Positions 1 through 7,028 of a stretch of DNA of 8,517 nucleotides are shown one piece after another. How positions within the stretch are numbered: position 1 is the stretch's first letter; each line of letters starts with the position of its first letter. This DNA comes from Candidatus Omnitrophica bacterium CG07_land_8_20_14_0_80_50_8 (GTDB lineage Bacteria; Omnitrophota; Gorgyraeia; 2-02-FULL-51-18): assembly GCA_002779345.1 (NCBI GenBank), contig PEWW01000178.1, positions 1 through 8,517 of the forward strand. The letters run 5' to 3'. A program made the translations under genes and the position numbers. The notes beneath the pieces were generated by a model, which did not search any database, had not been told where the DNA came from, and was given only the letters and a program-made list of their open reading frames with translations.

Positions 1-2
1 AG

Positions 3-482
3 GAAATTCGCGGCGCCTTCGGCGAAAACGTATTAAACAGCAGTATTCGCCAGACCATCGCCATAAAGGAATCTCAGGCAAAAGGCGTTCCGGTTACGAC
101 ATACAACAGTCAATCAAGAGGTGCGGTGGATTATATGCTCTTAACTCAGGAACTATTGAATAAAATCCCAGGCGTCGATAACCGGTCGGGCGCAGTCCAT
201 GCCGGTAAAAATGGCTCGGCAAGCCGTCTGTGTGATTTTAGCTTGAAGAGAGAAGGCGTGAAAGAAGTTCATCTTGTCGGAGATTTCAACAATTGGAGCG
301 TTTCAAACCAGTCGCTTCTGTGGCAGGAAGAAGGCGGCCTATGGCAGAAGCGGATGGCTCTTGAACCGGGCCATTACCGCTATAAATTTGTCATCGACGG
401 CGAATGGATGACGGATCCATCCAACCATACTCTCGAACCTAACCCTTACGGCGGTTTGGACTCAGTTTTAGAAATTGAATAG
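3..482 (+). CDS. ParA/Soj-family ATPase fused to a C-terminal CBM48 (AMPK-type glycogen-binding) domain; 5' end outside window
   Basis: The frame is open from nt 3 with no start in a sensible place, so this is the last 159 residues of a gene that begins upstream. Residues 1-57 of the visible part look like the C-terminus of ParA/Soj ATPases: a basic segment, then 'KGVPVTTYNSQSRGAVDY', which matches the family's 'GKPV..YD..SRGA..Y' ending, and a helix. The Walker motifs would lie outside the window. After a Gly/Ser-rich linker (about 58-76), residues 77-159 form a CBM48/AMPK-beta-like E-set domain, with GDFNNW, a G-H-Y-R-Y-K-F strand, DGEW and a closing beta strand. ParA proteins segregate DNA or position cell structures by ATP-driven dimerisation; CBM48 domains bind alpha-glucans. 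A role in positioning or sensing glycogen is only inference. The GTG at nt 126 is internal. The family calls are confident; the function of the fusion is unknown. Confidence 0.85.
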   Translation, partial: EIRGAFGENVLNSSIRQTIAIKESQAKGVPVTTYNSQSRGAVDYMLLTQELLNKIPGVDNRSGAVHAGKNGSASRLCDFSLKREGVKEVHLVGDFNNWSVSNQSLLWQEEGGLWQKRMALEPGHYRYKFVIDGEWMTDPSNHTLEPNPYGGLDSVLEIE

Positions 483-527
483 GTCAAAAAAACTGCTTCC
501 TCGTCTCTTTAACTGGGCTTGAGTCAA

Positions 528-1115
528 ATGCTTAAAGAAGCAAAAATATCATCTGTGGTTTCCTTATTTCCCTTGCCCCAGTACGTCGTCGTTTTAGAGG
601 ATGTCGAAAAAACACGCTTGGTACCGATTTGGATCGGTGTCAACGAAGGCAACGCCATCGCGCTTGAAATTCAGGGTGAGCGGTTTCCCAGACCATTGAC
701 GCACGACCTGGCGGTGAATCTCGTGAAAGAGTTGGGCGGAGAAATCGAGAAGGTAGTGGTTAGCGATCTAAAAGAGAACAGTTATTATGCCCTAATTTAT
801 ATCAAACACAACGGTCGGGTTTTGACACTTGACGCCCGGCCTTCGGATGCCTTGGCTCTGGCGGTGCGTGTTCACTGCCCGATCTACATTGATGAAAAAG
901 TGTTGAACAAATGCCCCCAAATTGACCGGCCTATCTCTCAGGAAGAGATTGAACAATTTAAAGAAGATTTAAAAAAAATGTCCCCGGAGGATTTTTTTAA
1001 ATCTTTAGAAGCGGTCCCGCCCGACGAAGCGCCTTCCTCGGGCGCGGATCCCGGGGAAGAAGACGATGAGGCGGACGAGGAAGGTGACGATCAAGAGGAA
1101 GATGAGGAGAGATAA
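528..1115 (+). CDS. Bifunctional nuclease (BFN/DUF151) family protein with acidic C-terminal tail
   Basis: This 195-residue protein matches the DUF151/BFN family from end to end. It has the opening 'K-E-A-K-I' strand, V-P-I-W-I-G (about 32-37), the R-P-L-T-H-D-L motif (55-61) and the D-A-R-P-S-D-A-L-A-L-A signature (102-112), followed by P-I-Y-I-D-E. A short helical tail comes next, with E-E-I-E-Q-F and S-P-E-D-F. Plant members have been reported to have RNase/DNase activity; bacterial members are common and poorly characterised. The last 30 residues (166-195) contain 18 Asp/Glu and are probably disordered; they are not part of the family core. I chose the ATG at 528 because the protein then starts as homologues do. 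A TTG at 519 would add three residues, and neither start has a clear Shine-Dalgarno sequence. The gene lies 45 nt after the ParA-CBM48 gene and may be co-transcribed with it. Confidence 0.88.
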   Translation: MLKEAKISSVVSLFPLPQYVVVLEDVEKTRLVPIWIGVNEGNAIALEIQGERFPRPLTHDLAVNLVKELGGEIEKVVVSDLKENSYYALIYIKHNGRVLTLDARPSDALALAVRVHCPIYIDEKVLNKCPQIDRPISQEEIEQFKEDLKKMSPEDFFKSLEAVPPDEAPSSGADPGEEDDEADEEGDDQEEDEER

Positions 1116-1141
1116 GCGGAAATTTTCCTATCACACCGCAT

Positions 1142-1150
1142 AAAGGGGGA
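1142..1150 (+). promoter_or_regulatory. Strong ribosome binding site of the TIGR04073-like gene
   Basis: AAAGGGGGA lies 4 nt before the ATG at 1155. It is the most purine-rich Shine-Dalgarno-like stretch in the window and fixes this start. The out-of-frame ATG at 1150 is followed at once by a stop (ATG TTA TGA). Confidence 0.65.
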
Positions 1151-1154
1151 TGTT

Positions 1155-1532
1155 ATGAAACGAAATTGTTTTCTTTTTGTAATGATTGTGACTTTTTTTT
1201 CGTGGTTAGCGGGCGCGGACTTGGTTTGGGCGTCAGAGGCCCCCGTGGCTCCCACCGACCGCATGGATTATGGCACCGGAGTGGGTAAAAAATTGGGCCG
1301 CGGCCTATCGAATGTGGCTTTTGGCTGGCTTGAGTTCCCCCAAGGTATTCAGGATATAGGCGAAAAAAACAATTTTATTGCCGCCGTTACGTGGGGGCCC
1401 ATTTACGGATTAGGAAAGACTGTGCTTAGGACAGCCGCGGGGGTTTATGAGGTAGGGACATTTCCCTTACCTGTCCCCGAGGGTTTCAGGCCGTTGCTTG
1501 AACCGGAATTCATGCTCGGCGATCAGCCCTAA
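1155..1532 (+). CDS. Small secreted protein, TIGR04073-like (exosortase system-associated family)
   Basis: This is a 125-residue protein with a clear Sec signal peptide: basic Met-Lys-Arg, a hydrophobic core to about residue 22, and a likely signal peptidase I site after V-W-A (26). The mature part carries the pattern I associate with TIGR04073 proteins: K-K-L-G-R-G-L-S-N-V-A-F-G-W-L-E-F-P-Q-G-I (45-65), a second Gly-rich segment T-W-G-P-I-Y-G-L-G-K-T-V-L-R-T (79-93), then G-V-Y-E-V-G-T-F-P-L-P-V-P and the closing L-L-E-P-E-F. The family is named for its occurrence in genomes with exosortase systems; its molecular role is unknown. No exosortase or PEP-CTERM protein is visible here. The mature protein should act outside the inner membrane. 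Its stop codon overlaps the ribosome binding site of the next gene. The family is recognised from memory of its conserved pattern and could not be searched. Confidence 0.8.
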   Translation: MKRNCFLFVMIVTFFSWLAGADLVWASEAPVAPTDRMDYGTGVGKKLGRGLSNVAFGWLEFPQGIQDIGEKNNFIAAVTWGPIYGLGKTVLRTAAGVYEVGTFPLPVPEGFRPLLEPEFMLGDQP

Positions 1533-1537
1533 GGGAG
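1531..1537 (+). promoter_or_regulatory. Ribosome binding site deciding the start of the GAF protein
   Basis: AAGGGAG sits 5 nt before the ATG at 1543, and its first two bases are part of the TAA stop of the upstream gene. It favours 1543 over the in-frame TTG at 1498, which would lie inside the upstream gene. Confidence 0.7.
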
Positions 1538-1542
1538 CGGCC

Positions 1543-3192
1543 ATGGACGATCCTAAAAACCTCGTAAAACTAGCCATAGATCCGGCGGCAGAGTTTGAGT
1601 CCCTCGATGAGGTCTTAAGTGAAGAGGCCCGTTTTCTGGCGCCTTTTTCAGAAAAACTTGCCGCGGATTGGGCCGATCTTTATCTAAGCGCTTTTGGCCG
1701 GGACGCGTTCTTCTCTTCATTGCGCGTTCACAGCGTTTTCGGGGAACTGGTCGAGCTCTTTATCCATTGTCTCGAAAAACAACGCGTGGATATTTACTTG
1801 GAGAATCTAAAAGAAAAAGGGGTCACTTTCTCGCGTTTAGGCGTTCCCTTCGAAGAAATCATTGTTTCGATGCATTTGTTTGAGGAAGCATGCCTCATGC
1901 CTTTTTTGAATTCTAAATTCTCGCAGTCTAAACTTTCCCAGATAATCCTCGCGATGGGGGAGCTTCACAACCGGGGATTAGCGGCCTTCGCGATCAGTTA
2001 TTTCGAGAATACCAAGACCCAGATGCAGACCGTTGCCGACGGGCTCGTCCAGGAGAACGGTCTTTTAAAAAAAGAGCTTTCGGACGCAAAAAATTCTTTA
2101 TTGGGTCAGACGATGAAAGAATTAAACTCGATGCAGTCGGTGATCGGCGGCATTAACCGAAAACTGCGTCATCGTGTTTATCAATTGGGACACGCTCAAA
2201 AAATAGCTGAAGTACTCGAGAGCGAGCCGCATTTGCCGAACCTCTTAAAAATCGCCTCGCGTCATATGCTCGCGCTTTGCCCCAACGATTCTAATTTTTT
2301 CTTTGCGTTTTTTGACGAGGAGAAAAAGCGAATAAATTTTTACCATCAAGAGTCCAAATCAAGCACGGAGTGCGAACTATTAAAGAGCCTTTTCTCTTCC
2401 GAGCTTTCCGAAGCCATTCAGACAGCGTTGTACGACGAGTCCGTCAGACACTATCATTTTAACAAACACACGGACCTGTCGTCCTCGTTCGAGGACGTCT
2501 TTTCGCTCAAAAACCAGAAAGATTTTCTTTTAATGCCAATCCGCAGATACCGCGAGGTGATTGGCTTTTCATTGTTAGGCGTTCCGACTGAAGGTTTTTT
2601 TTCGAGAACTACCTGCAAATTTTACCAGCGCATCGGCCAAGTAGTGTCCAAGGCGGTCACCAGCGCGATGCTTTTCACGAAATCCAAACAACGGGATGAT
2701 TTTGAATTTATCATCGGAGAAATCGACAAGAGAAAATCTCTGGGCGGCACCCTCGAGACGACGCTTGATTTTTGCCTGGGGTCATTGATCGATCTTTTGG
2801 GCGTGGAACGTTCGTCGCTCATGCGTTATGACGAGGACGCGAAGGATCTTCGAGTCTGCGCCGCCAAAGGTTACCGAGTTTATCCGATTTCGGGCGTCTC
2901 CATCAAATGGGGTGAAGGGATCGCGGGCTTGTCGCTCAAAGACTCTAAGATTATTTCCATCGCCAAAATGAAGGACATTAAAAATTATAGACCCCAGATC
3001 AAGGTAAAATCCCTCCTCTGCATACCGCTCTCGGACGCCGAGCGGCCGCTGGGGGTCTTAAATATGTCTACTATCAATTATTACAAGACTTTCGAAAAAT
3101 CCGATATCGAAATGGCGAATCATGTGGTCCACCGTATGACCGGTATCCTGAAAGACCTAGCCTCAAGCAAAGCCCGCCTAATCACTCCGTGA
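1543..3192 (+). CDS. Cytoplasmic sensor protein: helical N-terminal domain, coiled coil and two GAF domains, no output domain
   Basis: This 549-residue protein has no signal peptide or membrane segment. Residues about 30-155 are all-helical and resemble the RsbRD-type N-terminal sensor domains in length and layout; that match is tentative. Residues 157-210 are heptad-rich and probably form a coiled coil for dimerisation. Residues about 225-375 look like a divergent GAF domain (F-F-F-A-F-F-D near the start, D-F-L-L-M-P-I-R and V-I-G-F-S-L-L-G near the end). Residues 403-535 form a clearer GAF domain: L-G-V-E-R-S-S-L-M-R-Y, G-E-G-I-A-G, L-L-C-I-P-L and R-P-L-G-V-L-N-M-S. GAF domains bind small ligands or mediate dimerisation. 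There is no histidine kinase, GGDEF, phosphatase or DNA-binding region, so it would have to act through a partner. The gene starts 10 nt after the TIGR04073-like gene and ends 12 nt before the helicase gene. The ligand is not predictable from the sequence. Confidence 0.8.
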   Translation: MDDPKNLVKLAIDPAAEFESLDEVLSEEARFLAPFSEKLAADWADLYLSAFGRDAFFSSLRVHSVFGELVELFIHCLEKQRVDIYLENLKEKGVTFSRLGVPFEEIIVSMHLFEEACLMPFLNSKFSQSKLSQIILAMGELHNRGLAAFAISYFENTKTQMQTVADGLVQENGLLKKELSDAKNSLLGQTMKELNSMQSVIGGINRKLRHRVYQLGHAQKIAEVLESEPHLPNLLKIASRHMLALCPNDSNFFFAFFDEEKKRINFYHQESKSSTECELLKSLFSSELSEAIQTALYDESVRHYHFNKHTDLSSSFEDVFSLKNQKDFLLMPIRRYREVIGFSLLGVPTEGFFSRTTCKFYQRIGQVVSKAVTSAMLFTKSKQRDDFEFIIGEIDKRKSLGGTLETTLDFCLGSLIDLLGVERSSLMRYDEDAKDLRVCAAKGYRVYPISGVSIKWGEGIAGLSLKDSKIISIAKMKDIKNYRPQIKVKSLLCIPLSDAERPLGVLNMSTINYYKTFEKSDIEMANHVVHRMTGILKDLASSKARLITP

Positions 3193-3204
3193 ACTGTTAA
3201 GGCA

Positions 3205-5229
3205 ATGACAAAAACATACCTTCTCAAAACCGCGCCCTCTACGCACGCTTTCAGCATTGATTATAAAAGCGCGCTGAATGATTCTCAGTTGAAGGTTGTC
3301 ACCAAAGCCGAAGGGCCCTGTTTGGTGCTGGCGGGGGCGGGGAGCGGAAAAACGAGAACACTGATCTATCGGGTGGCTTACCTTTTGGAAAAAGGCGTCC
3401 GTCCCGAAGAAATCCTTTTCTGCACCTTTACAAATAAAGCGGCCGACGAGATGAAAAATCGCATTAACATACTCTTAAAAACGCAATCCAAAGGACTTTG
3501 GTGCGGTACGTTTCACCACATCGGAAACCGCATGCTTCGCATGTATGCGGATCAAATAGGCCTAAACCGTGATTTCGGTATCCTCGACGACGAAGACGGC
3601 CGCGATCTTGTGAAGGCATGCGTCAAATCCCTCCATAAGGATCCTGTCGAGGCACGTCTGCCAAAGCCCGGCGTCATACAGTCTATTTTAAGTTTCTCGG
3701 TGAACGCCAAGCGTTCCATCGCGGATGTCGTGGGCGCCGGCTACCCTTACCTTTCACAAAGCATCGGGGATTTCGAGAAGATCAAGTCGCTTTACGATGA
3801 AAAAAAGCGAAAAACGAACCACTTAGACTATGACGATCTACTGCTTCGCTGGATCGAGCTCTTGAAAGTTTCTCACGAAACGCGGGAGCGATTTGCCGCG
3901 CAATTCCGCTACTGTTTGGTGGACGAGTATCAGGACACGAACCGCCTTCAGCACGAGCTGATCCGGATCCTGTCCGCCCGCCACAAAAATATTCTGGTCG
4001 TCGGCGACGACGCGCAGTCTATCTATTCTTTTCGCGCCGCTGAAATAAAAAACATCCTCGATTTTCCCGAGCAGTATGCTCACACAAAAATTTTTAAATT
4101 AGAGACCAACTACCGTTCGACACGATCGATTCTGGACCTCGCCAACGACAGTATCAAACACAACGTACGCCAGTTTCCAAAAACTCTGAAAAGTGTTCAC
4201 GGGCCGGGTGTCCTGCCTCAATTGGTCACGGTTCGTGACGGCCGGCAGGAAGCCGCTTTTGTGACACAACGGATCACGGAATTAAAAGAATCCGGCGTCG
4301 AACTTTCGCAAATCGCAGTGCTCTTTAGGGCGCACTATCAGGCGGCGGAGCTTGAAATGGAGCTCGCCAAACAGGGAATGCCTTATATTATTCGCGGCGG
4401 CATAAGATTTTTTGAACAGGCTCACATCAAAGACGTATTATCTTTTTTAAAAATTCTCATCAATCCTCAGGACGAAATATCCTGGAACCGGGCGTTGACG
4501 CTCCAGCCGGGGATAGGCCCAGGGTATGCGCAAAAAATATTTCAACTCATCGAGAAAGAATCCGCCTCTCCCGAAAGCATCGTCTCGCCGCATTTCGGGG
4601 AGCATTTGCCTCTCAAGGTCAGGGAAGGGTTCTCTCGTTTTAAAGGGATATTCAAACAGATTCTAAAATCGGATTTAAGGGATCATCCGGATGTCCTGAT
4701 CGAGGAGATTTTGGACAAAGGTTACAATAAACACGCGCTGATGAACTTCGACAATGCCAAAGACCGGTTGGAAGACTTAAGAGAACTTGCGAATTTTGCC
4801 CACCCCTACTCTACCCTTAAGGATTTTCTAGCGGATGTCACCTTGAGGGAGGGTTTTAAGGGCGAAAGTCTTTTGCGCGGAGGCGAGGAGGAGCCCGGCG
4901 AGGAATTAATGCTTTCCACGATCCATCAAGCCAAAGGCCTTGAATGGCGCGTCGTTTTTGTCATCAGGCTTTCCGACGGACAATTTCCTCACGCCAAATC
5001 ATCCGAACATGAAGAAGCGCTTGAGGAAGAGCGCCGTCTTTTTTATGTCGCTGCGACCCGCGCCAAAGAGCAGCTGATTCTTACGCACCCGATGACGCAT
5101 TATGATTACGCCTCCGGCCCCGTCATTAGCCGGCCTTCCATTTTTATTGCCGAGCTTTCGCCGAACGTTTATGATGAAGTCGCGGTTGAGGAGGCGGACC
5201 TCGGAGAAAGAACGATCTACCTTGAATAA
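3205..5229 (+). CDS. UvrD/Rep-family superfamily 1A DNA helicase (3'-5')
   Basis: This 674-residue protein has the complete SF1A motif set in order: Q-motif L-N-D-S-Q (24-28), Walker A A-G-A-G-S-G-K-T (43-50), motif Ia T-F-T-N-K-A-A-D-E-M (74-83), Walker B L-V-D-E-Y-Q-D-T (238-245), motif III G-D-D-A-Q-S-I-Y-S-F-R (267-277), motif IV L-E-T-N-Y-R-S-T (299-306), motif V S-T-I-H-Q-A-K-G-L-E-W (571-581) and motif VI F-Y-V-A-A-T-R-A-K (613-621). These enzymes unwind DNA during nucleotide excision and mismatch repair and at stalled forks. The protein ends about 50 residues after motif VI, so it lacks the RNA-polymerase-binding C-terminal extension of PcrA/UvrD and is closer to Rep in length. Which of uvrD, pcrA or rep it corresponds to cannot be settled here. 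The ATG at 3205 has a short AAGG 2 nt upstream. The gene overlaps the next one by 8 nt if that gene starts at TTG 5222. Confidence 0.96.
   Translation: MTKTYLLKTAPSTHAFSIDYKSALNDSQLKVVTKAEGPCLVLAGAGSGKTRTLIYRVAYLLEKGVRPEEILFCTFTNKAADEMKNRINILLKTQSKGLWCGTFHHIGNRMLRMYADQIGLNRDFGILDDEDGRDLVKACVKSLHKDPVEARLPKPGVIQSILSFSVNAKRSIADVVGAGYPYLSQSIGDFEKIKSLYDEKKRKTNHLDYDDLLLRWIELLKVSHETRERFAAQFRYCLVDEYQDTNRLQHELIRILSARHKNILVVGDDAQSIYSFRAAEIKNILDFPEQYAHTKIFKLETNYRSTRSILDLANDSIKHNVRQFPKTLKSVHGPGVLPQLVTVRDGRQEAAFVTQRITELKESGVELSQIAVLFRAHYQAAELEMELAKQGMPYIIRGGIRFFEQAHIKDVLSFLKILINPQDEISWNRALTLQPGIGPGYAQKIFQLIEKESASPESIVSPHFGEHLPLKVREGFSRFKGIFKQILKSDLRDHPDVLIEEILDKGYNKHALMNFDNAKDRLEDLRELANFAHPYSTLKDFLADVTLREGFKGESLLRGGEEEPGEELMLSTIHQAKGLEWRVVFVIRLSDGQFPHAKSSEHEEALEEERRLFYVAATRAKEQLILTHPMTHYDYASGPVISRPSIFIAELSPNVYDEVAVEEADLGERTIYLE
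5203..5206 (+). promoter_or_regulatory. Possible ribosome binding site for the MFS gene, inside the helicase gene
   Basis: GGAG is followed by an A-rich spacer and lies 15 nt before the TTG at 5222 but 27 nt before the ATG at 5234. The spacing to TTG is long but usable, and it is the only Shine-Dalgarno-like sequence near this start. The alternative is re-initiation by ribosomes finishing the helicase gene at 5229. Confidence 0.35.
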
Positions 5230-6421
5230 ACCCATGGCGTTGTTAACTGTTTTTTTGGTGGTGATGATCGATCTGATTGGGTTTGGAATCGTACTGCCGG
5301 GTCTTGAGAATTACGCGTCCGATTTAAACGCGTCGCCGCTCTTTGTCGGGATCATCTATAGCTCGTATTCGTTGGCACAGCTTATTTTCTCGCCGTTGTG
5401 GGGCTCGCTTTCGGATCGTATCGGACGACGTCCCGTCATGATGGCAAGCACGTTAGGGGCGGGGGCGGCTTATCTTTGGTTCGCATTTTCAACTTCATTG
5501 GGTATGCTTTTATTTTGCCGGGTCTTCGCCGGAATGATGGCCGGCAATATTTCCACCGCTCAGGCTTATGTTGCCGATGTCACAGACTCCAAGGACCGCG
5601 CCAAAGGCATGGGACTTATCGGAGCGGCGTTTGGTATCGGCTTTGTGGTAGGACCGGCCCTGGGTGGTATCATTATGAAAATTTTCCCTTTGAACCCTTT
5701 TTATATTATCGGTGTAACGGCCGCCGGTTTATCCGTTTTAAGTTTTCTACTGGTGGTGACCCGCCTGCCGGAGCCTAGGCGCGCGGTTCCTACGAACGCG
5801 AACACCGGCGACCGACTTATTAAGACAAGCATTTTCACGAAAAACTTCTGGAATTATTTCAGAAAGATCAACCGGGAAAGCCCCGGCGCTTTTTTCAAGT
5901 TTCTAATCTGCATTTTTCTTTTAACGCTGGGTCAGGCGAGCATTTATGAGGCCTTTCCTTATTTCTGCCGGGTGCATCTGGGTTTGCCTGTAGCCATCGT
6001 ATACCATCAGTACATTTGGATGGGTTTGGTGGCTGTTGTTATTCAAGGGGGCTTGATACGGGTACTCGTAAAGAGATTCGGCGAAAGAAAGCTCTTTTTG
6101 CTGGGGAGCCTCCTGACGGGGGTATCGCTCTGCGTGATCCCATTCACAAGGAATACGCACGATCTTACGGCGGTGATGATGCTTATGGCCGCGGGGGCAA
6201 GTCTCGCGGTGCCGACGCTGACTAGTCTGATATCAAAAGAATCATCGGCCGAAAATTATGGCGTCACGATGGGCGTTTCTCAGAGTTTTTCGGCCATGGC
6301 CCGCGCCATAGGACCTACGTGGGGGAGCCTGCTTTTGGGGATTTCATTCCGAGCCCCTTTTGTTATCACGGGCGCATTGGTTTTGTTAACTATCTGGGTG
6401 GGCCATGAAAAAAGAGCCTAA
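5222..6421 (+). CDS. MFS transporter, TetA-like (drug:H+ antiporter type)
   Basis: This 399-residue integral membrane protein has about 12 hydrophobic segments in two halves, separated by a polar loop at about 182-222. The loop after TM2 carries MFS motif A, G-S-L-S-D-R-I-G-R-R-P (61-71), with the key Asp and Arg residues. TM5 carries a Gly-rich G-A-A-F-G-I-G-F-V-V-G-P-A-L-G-G (134-149), close to that of the TCR/Tet branch. The opening 'x-N-K-P-x-A-L-L-T-V-F-L-V-V-M-I-D-L-I-G-F-G-I-V-L-P' is also Tet-like. Such proteins export drugs or metabolites using the proton gradient; the substrate cannot be predicted, and resistance should not be assumed. I prefer the TTG at 5222 because it restores the usual M-N-K-P opening. 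ATG 5234, 4 nt after the helicase stop, is the alternative and gives 395 residues. The open frame reaches upstream to 5102, but that extension is basic, lies inside the helicase gene and is probably not translated. The 3' end overlaps the HAD gene by 17 nt. Confidence 0.9.
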   Translation: MNKPMALLTVFLVVMIDLIGFGIVLPGLENYASDLNASPLFVGIIYSSYSLAQLIFSPLWGSLSDRIGRRPVMMASTLGAGAAYLWFAFSTSLGMLLFCRVFAGMMAGNISTAQAYVADVTDSKDRAKGMGLIGAAFGIGFVVGPALGGIIMKIFPLNPFYIIGVTAAGLSVLSFLLVVTRLPEPRRAVPTNANTGDRLIKTSIFTKNFWNYFRKINRESPGAFFKFLICIFLLTLGQASIYEAFPYFCRVHLGLPVAIVYHQYIWMGLVAVVIQGGLIRVLVKRFGERKLFLLGSLLTGVSLCVIPFTRNTHDLTAVMMLMAAGASLAVPTLTSLISKESSAENYGVTMGVSQSFSAMARAIGPTWGSLLLGISFRAPFVITGALVLLTIWVGHEKRA

Positions 6422-7028
6422 GACAAGAATTCGGGCAGTACTCTTTGACCTCGGGAAGGTGATCTTTGATTTCAATTTCACGCCCGCGTTCCGGCATCTG
6501 GCGCAGTTTACACCGCTCGGCGCAAAGGCGATCGAGGACTTTTTTTGGCGCTCAGGCTTGGAGGTGCTTTACGACGGCGGAAAAATATCGTCGTTCCAAT
6601 TCTATAAAATGGTGAAAAAGGATCTCGGACACACACTTTCCTTCAGGGAGTTCAAAGGCGTTTGGAATAATATTTTCACGCCCAACAAAGAAGTGGTGGC
6701 GCTTATCCGGCGTCTGGGCCCCCGCATACGCCTCGTGCTTATTTCAAACACCAACGCGATGCATTACGAATACCTTGTGAAGAAATACTCAGTCATGGAT
6801 TGTTTTGACCGGCGTATCGTTTCTTTTAAGGAGAAAAGAAGAAAACCGGATGAGGGGATCTATCGGACCGCCGCAAAGGCGTGCAAGGCCAAGCCCCGTG
6901 AAATCCTCTACATTGACGATCGGGCGGATCTGACCGAGGCGGCCAGGGAAATTGGATTTAACACGTTCACGTTTAAAAATAACCCAACGGATTTGCTAAA
7001 AACCATGAAAGGCTTTGAAATTCTTTGA
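6405..7028 (+). CDS. HAD-superfamily hydrolase (subfamily IA phosphatase, YihX-like)
   Basis: This 207-residue protein has the four HAD motifs. Motif I is L-F-D-L-G-K-V-I-F-D, with the predicted nucleophile Asp15. Motif II is L-I-S-N-T-N (112-117). Motif III has Lys147 in R-K-P-D. Motif IV is I-L-Y-I-D-D-R-A-D (167-175), which supplies the Mg-binding Asp pair. A helical cap of about residues 28-95 sits between motifs I and II, as in subfamily IA. The position two after the nucleophile is Gly (D-L-G) rather than the common Asp. This also occurs in YihX-type sugar phosphatases and many annotated HAD-IA proteins, so it does not mean inactivity. The reaction is probably hydrolysis of a small phosphorylated metabolite in the cytoplasm; the substrate is unknown. 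The gene starts 17 nt inside the MFS gene at ATG 6405, with a weak G-rich site before it. It ends in a 4-nt TTGA overlap with the inositol monophosphatase gene. Confidence 0.88.
   Translation: MKKEPKTRIRAVLFDLGKVIFDFNFTPAFRHLAQFTPLGAKAIEDFFWRSGLEVLYDGGKISSFQFYKMVKKDLGHTLSFREFKGVWNNIFTPNKEVVALIRRLGPRIRLVLISNTNAMHYEYLVKKYSVMDCFDRRIVSFKEKRRKPDEGIYRTAAKACKAKPREILYIDDRADLTEAAREIGFNTFTFKNNPTDLLKTMKGFEIL

Noticed and set aside
1498..1542. Earlier TTG start for the GAF protein
   Set aside because: It lies inside the upstream gene with no ribosome binding site, whereas ATG 1543 has AAGGGAG at 5-nt spacing.
2481..2496. Inverted repeat GTCCTCGTTCGAGGAC inside the GAF gene
   Set aside because: It is short, lies in the middle of coding sequence, and reads as ordinary codons (Ser-Ser-Phe-Glu-Asp). 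Chance is a sufficient explanation.
5102..5221. N-terminal extension of the MFS transporter
   Set aside because: This stretch is in another frame of the conserved helicase 3' end, is highly basic, and would precede the usual Tet-like start. It is an open frame without coding signs.
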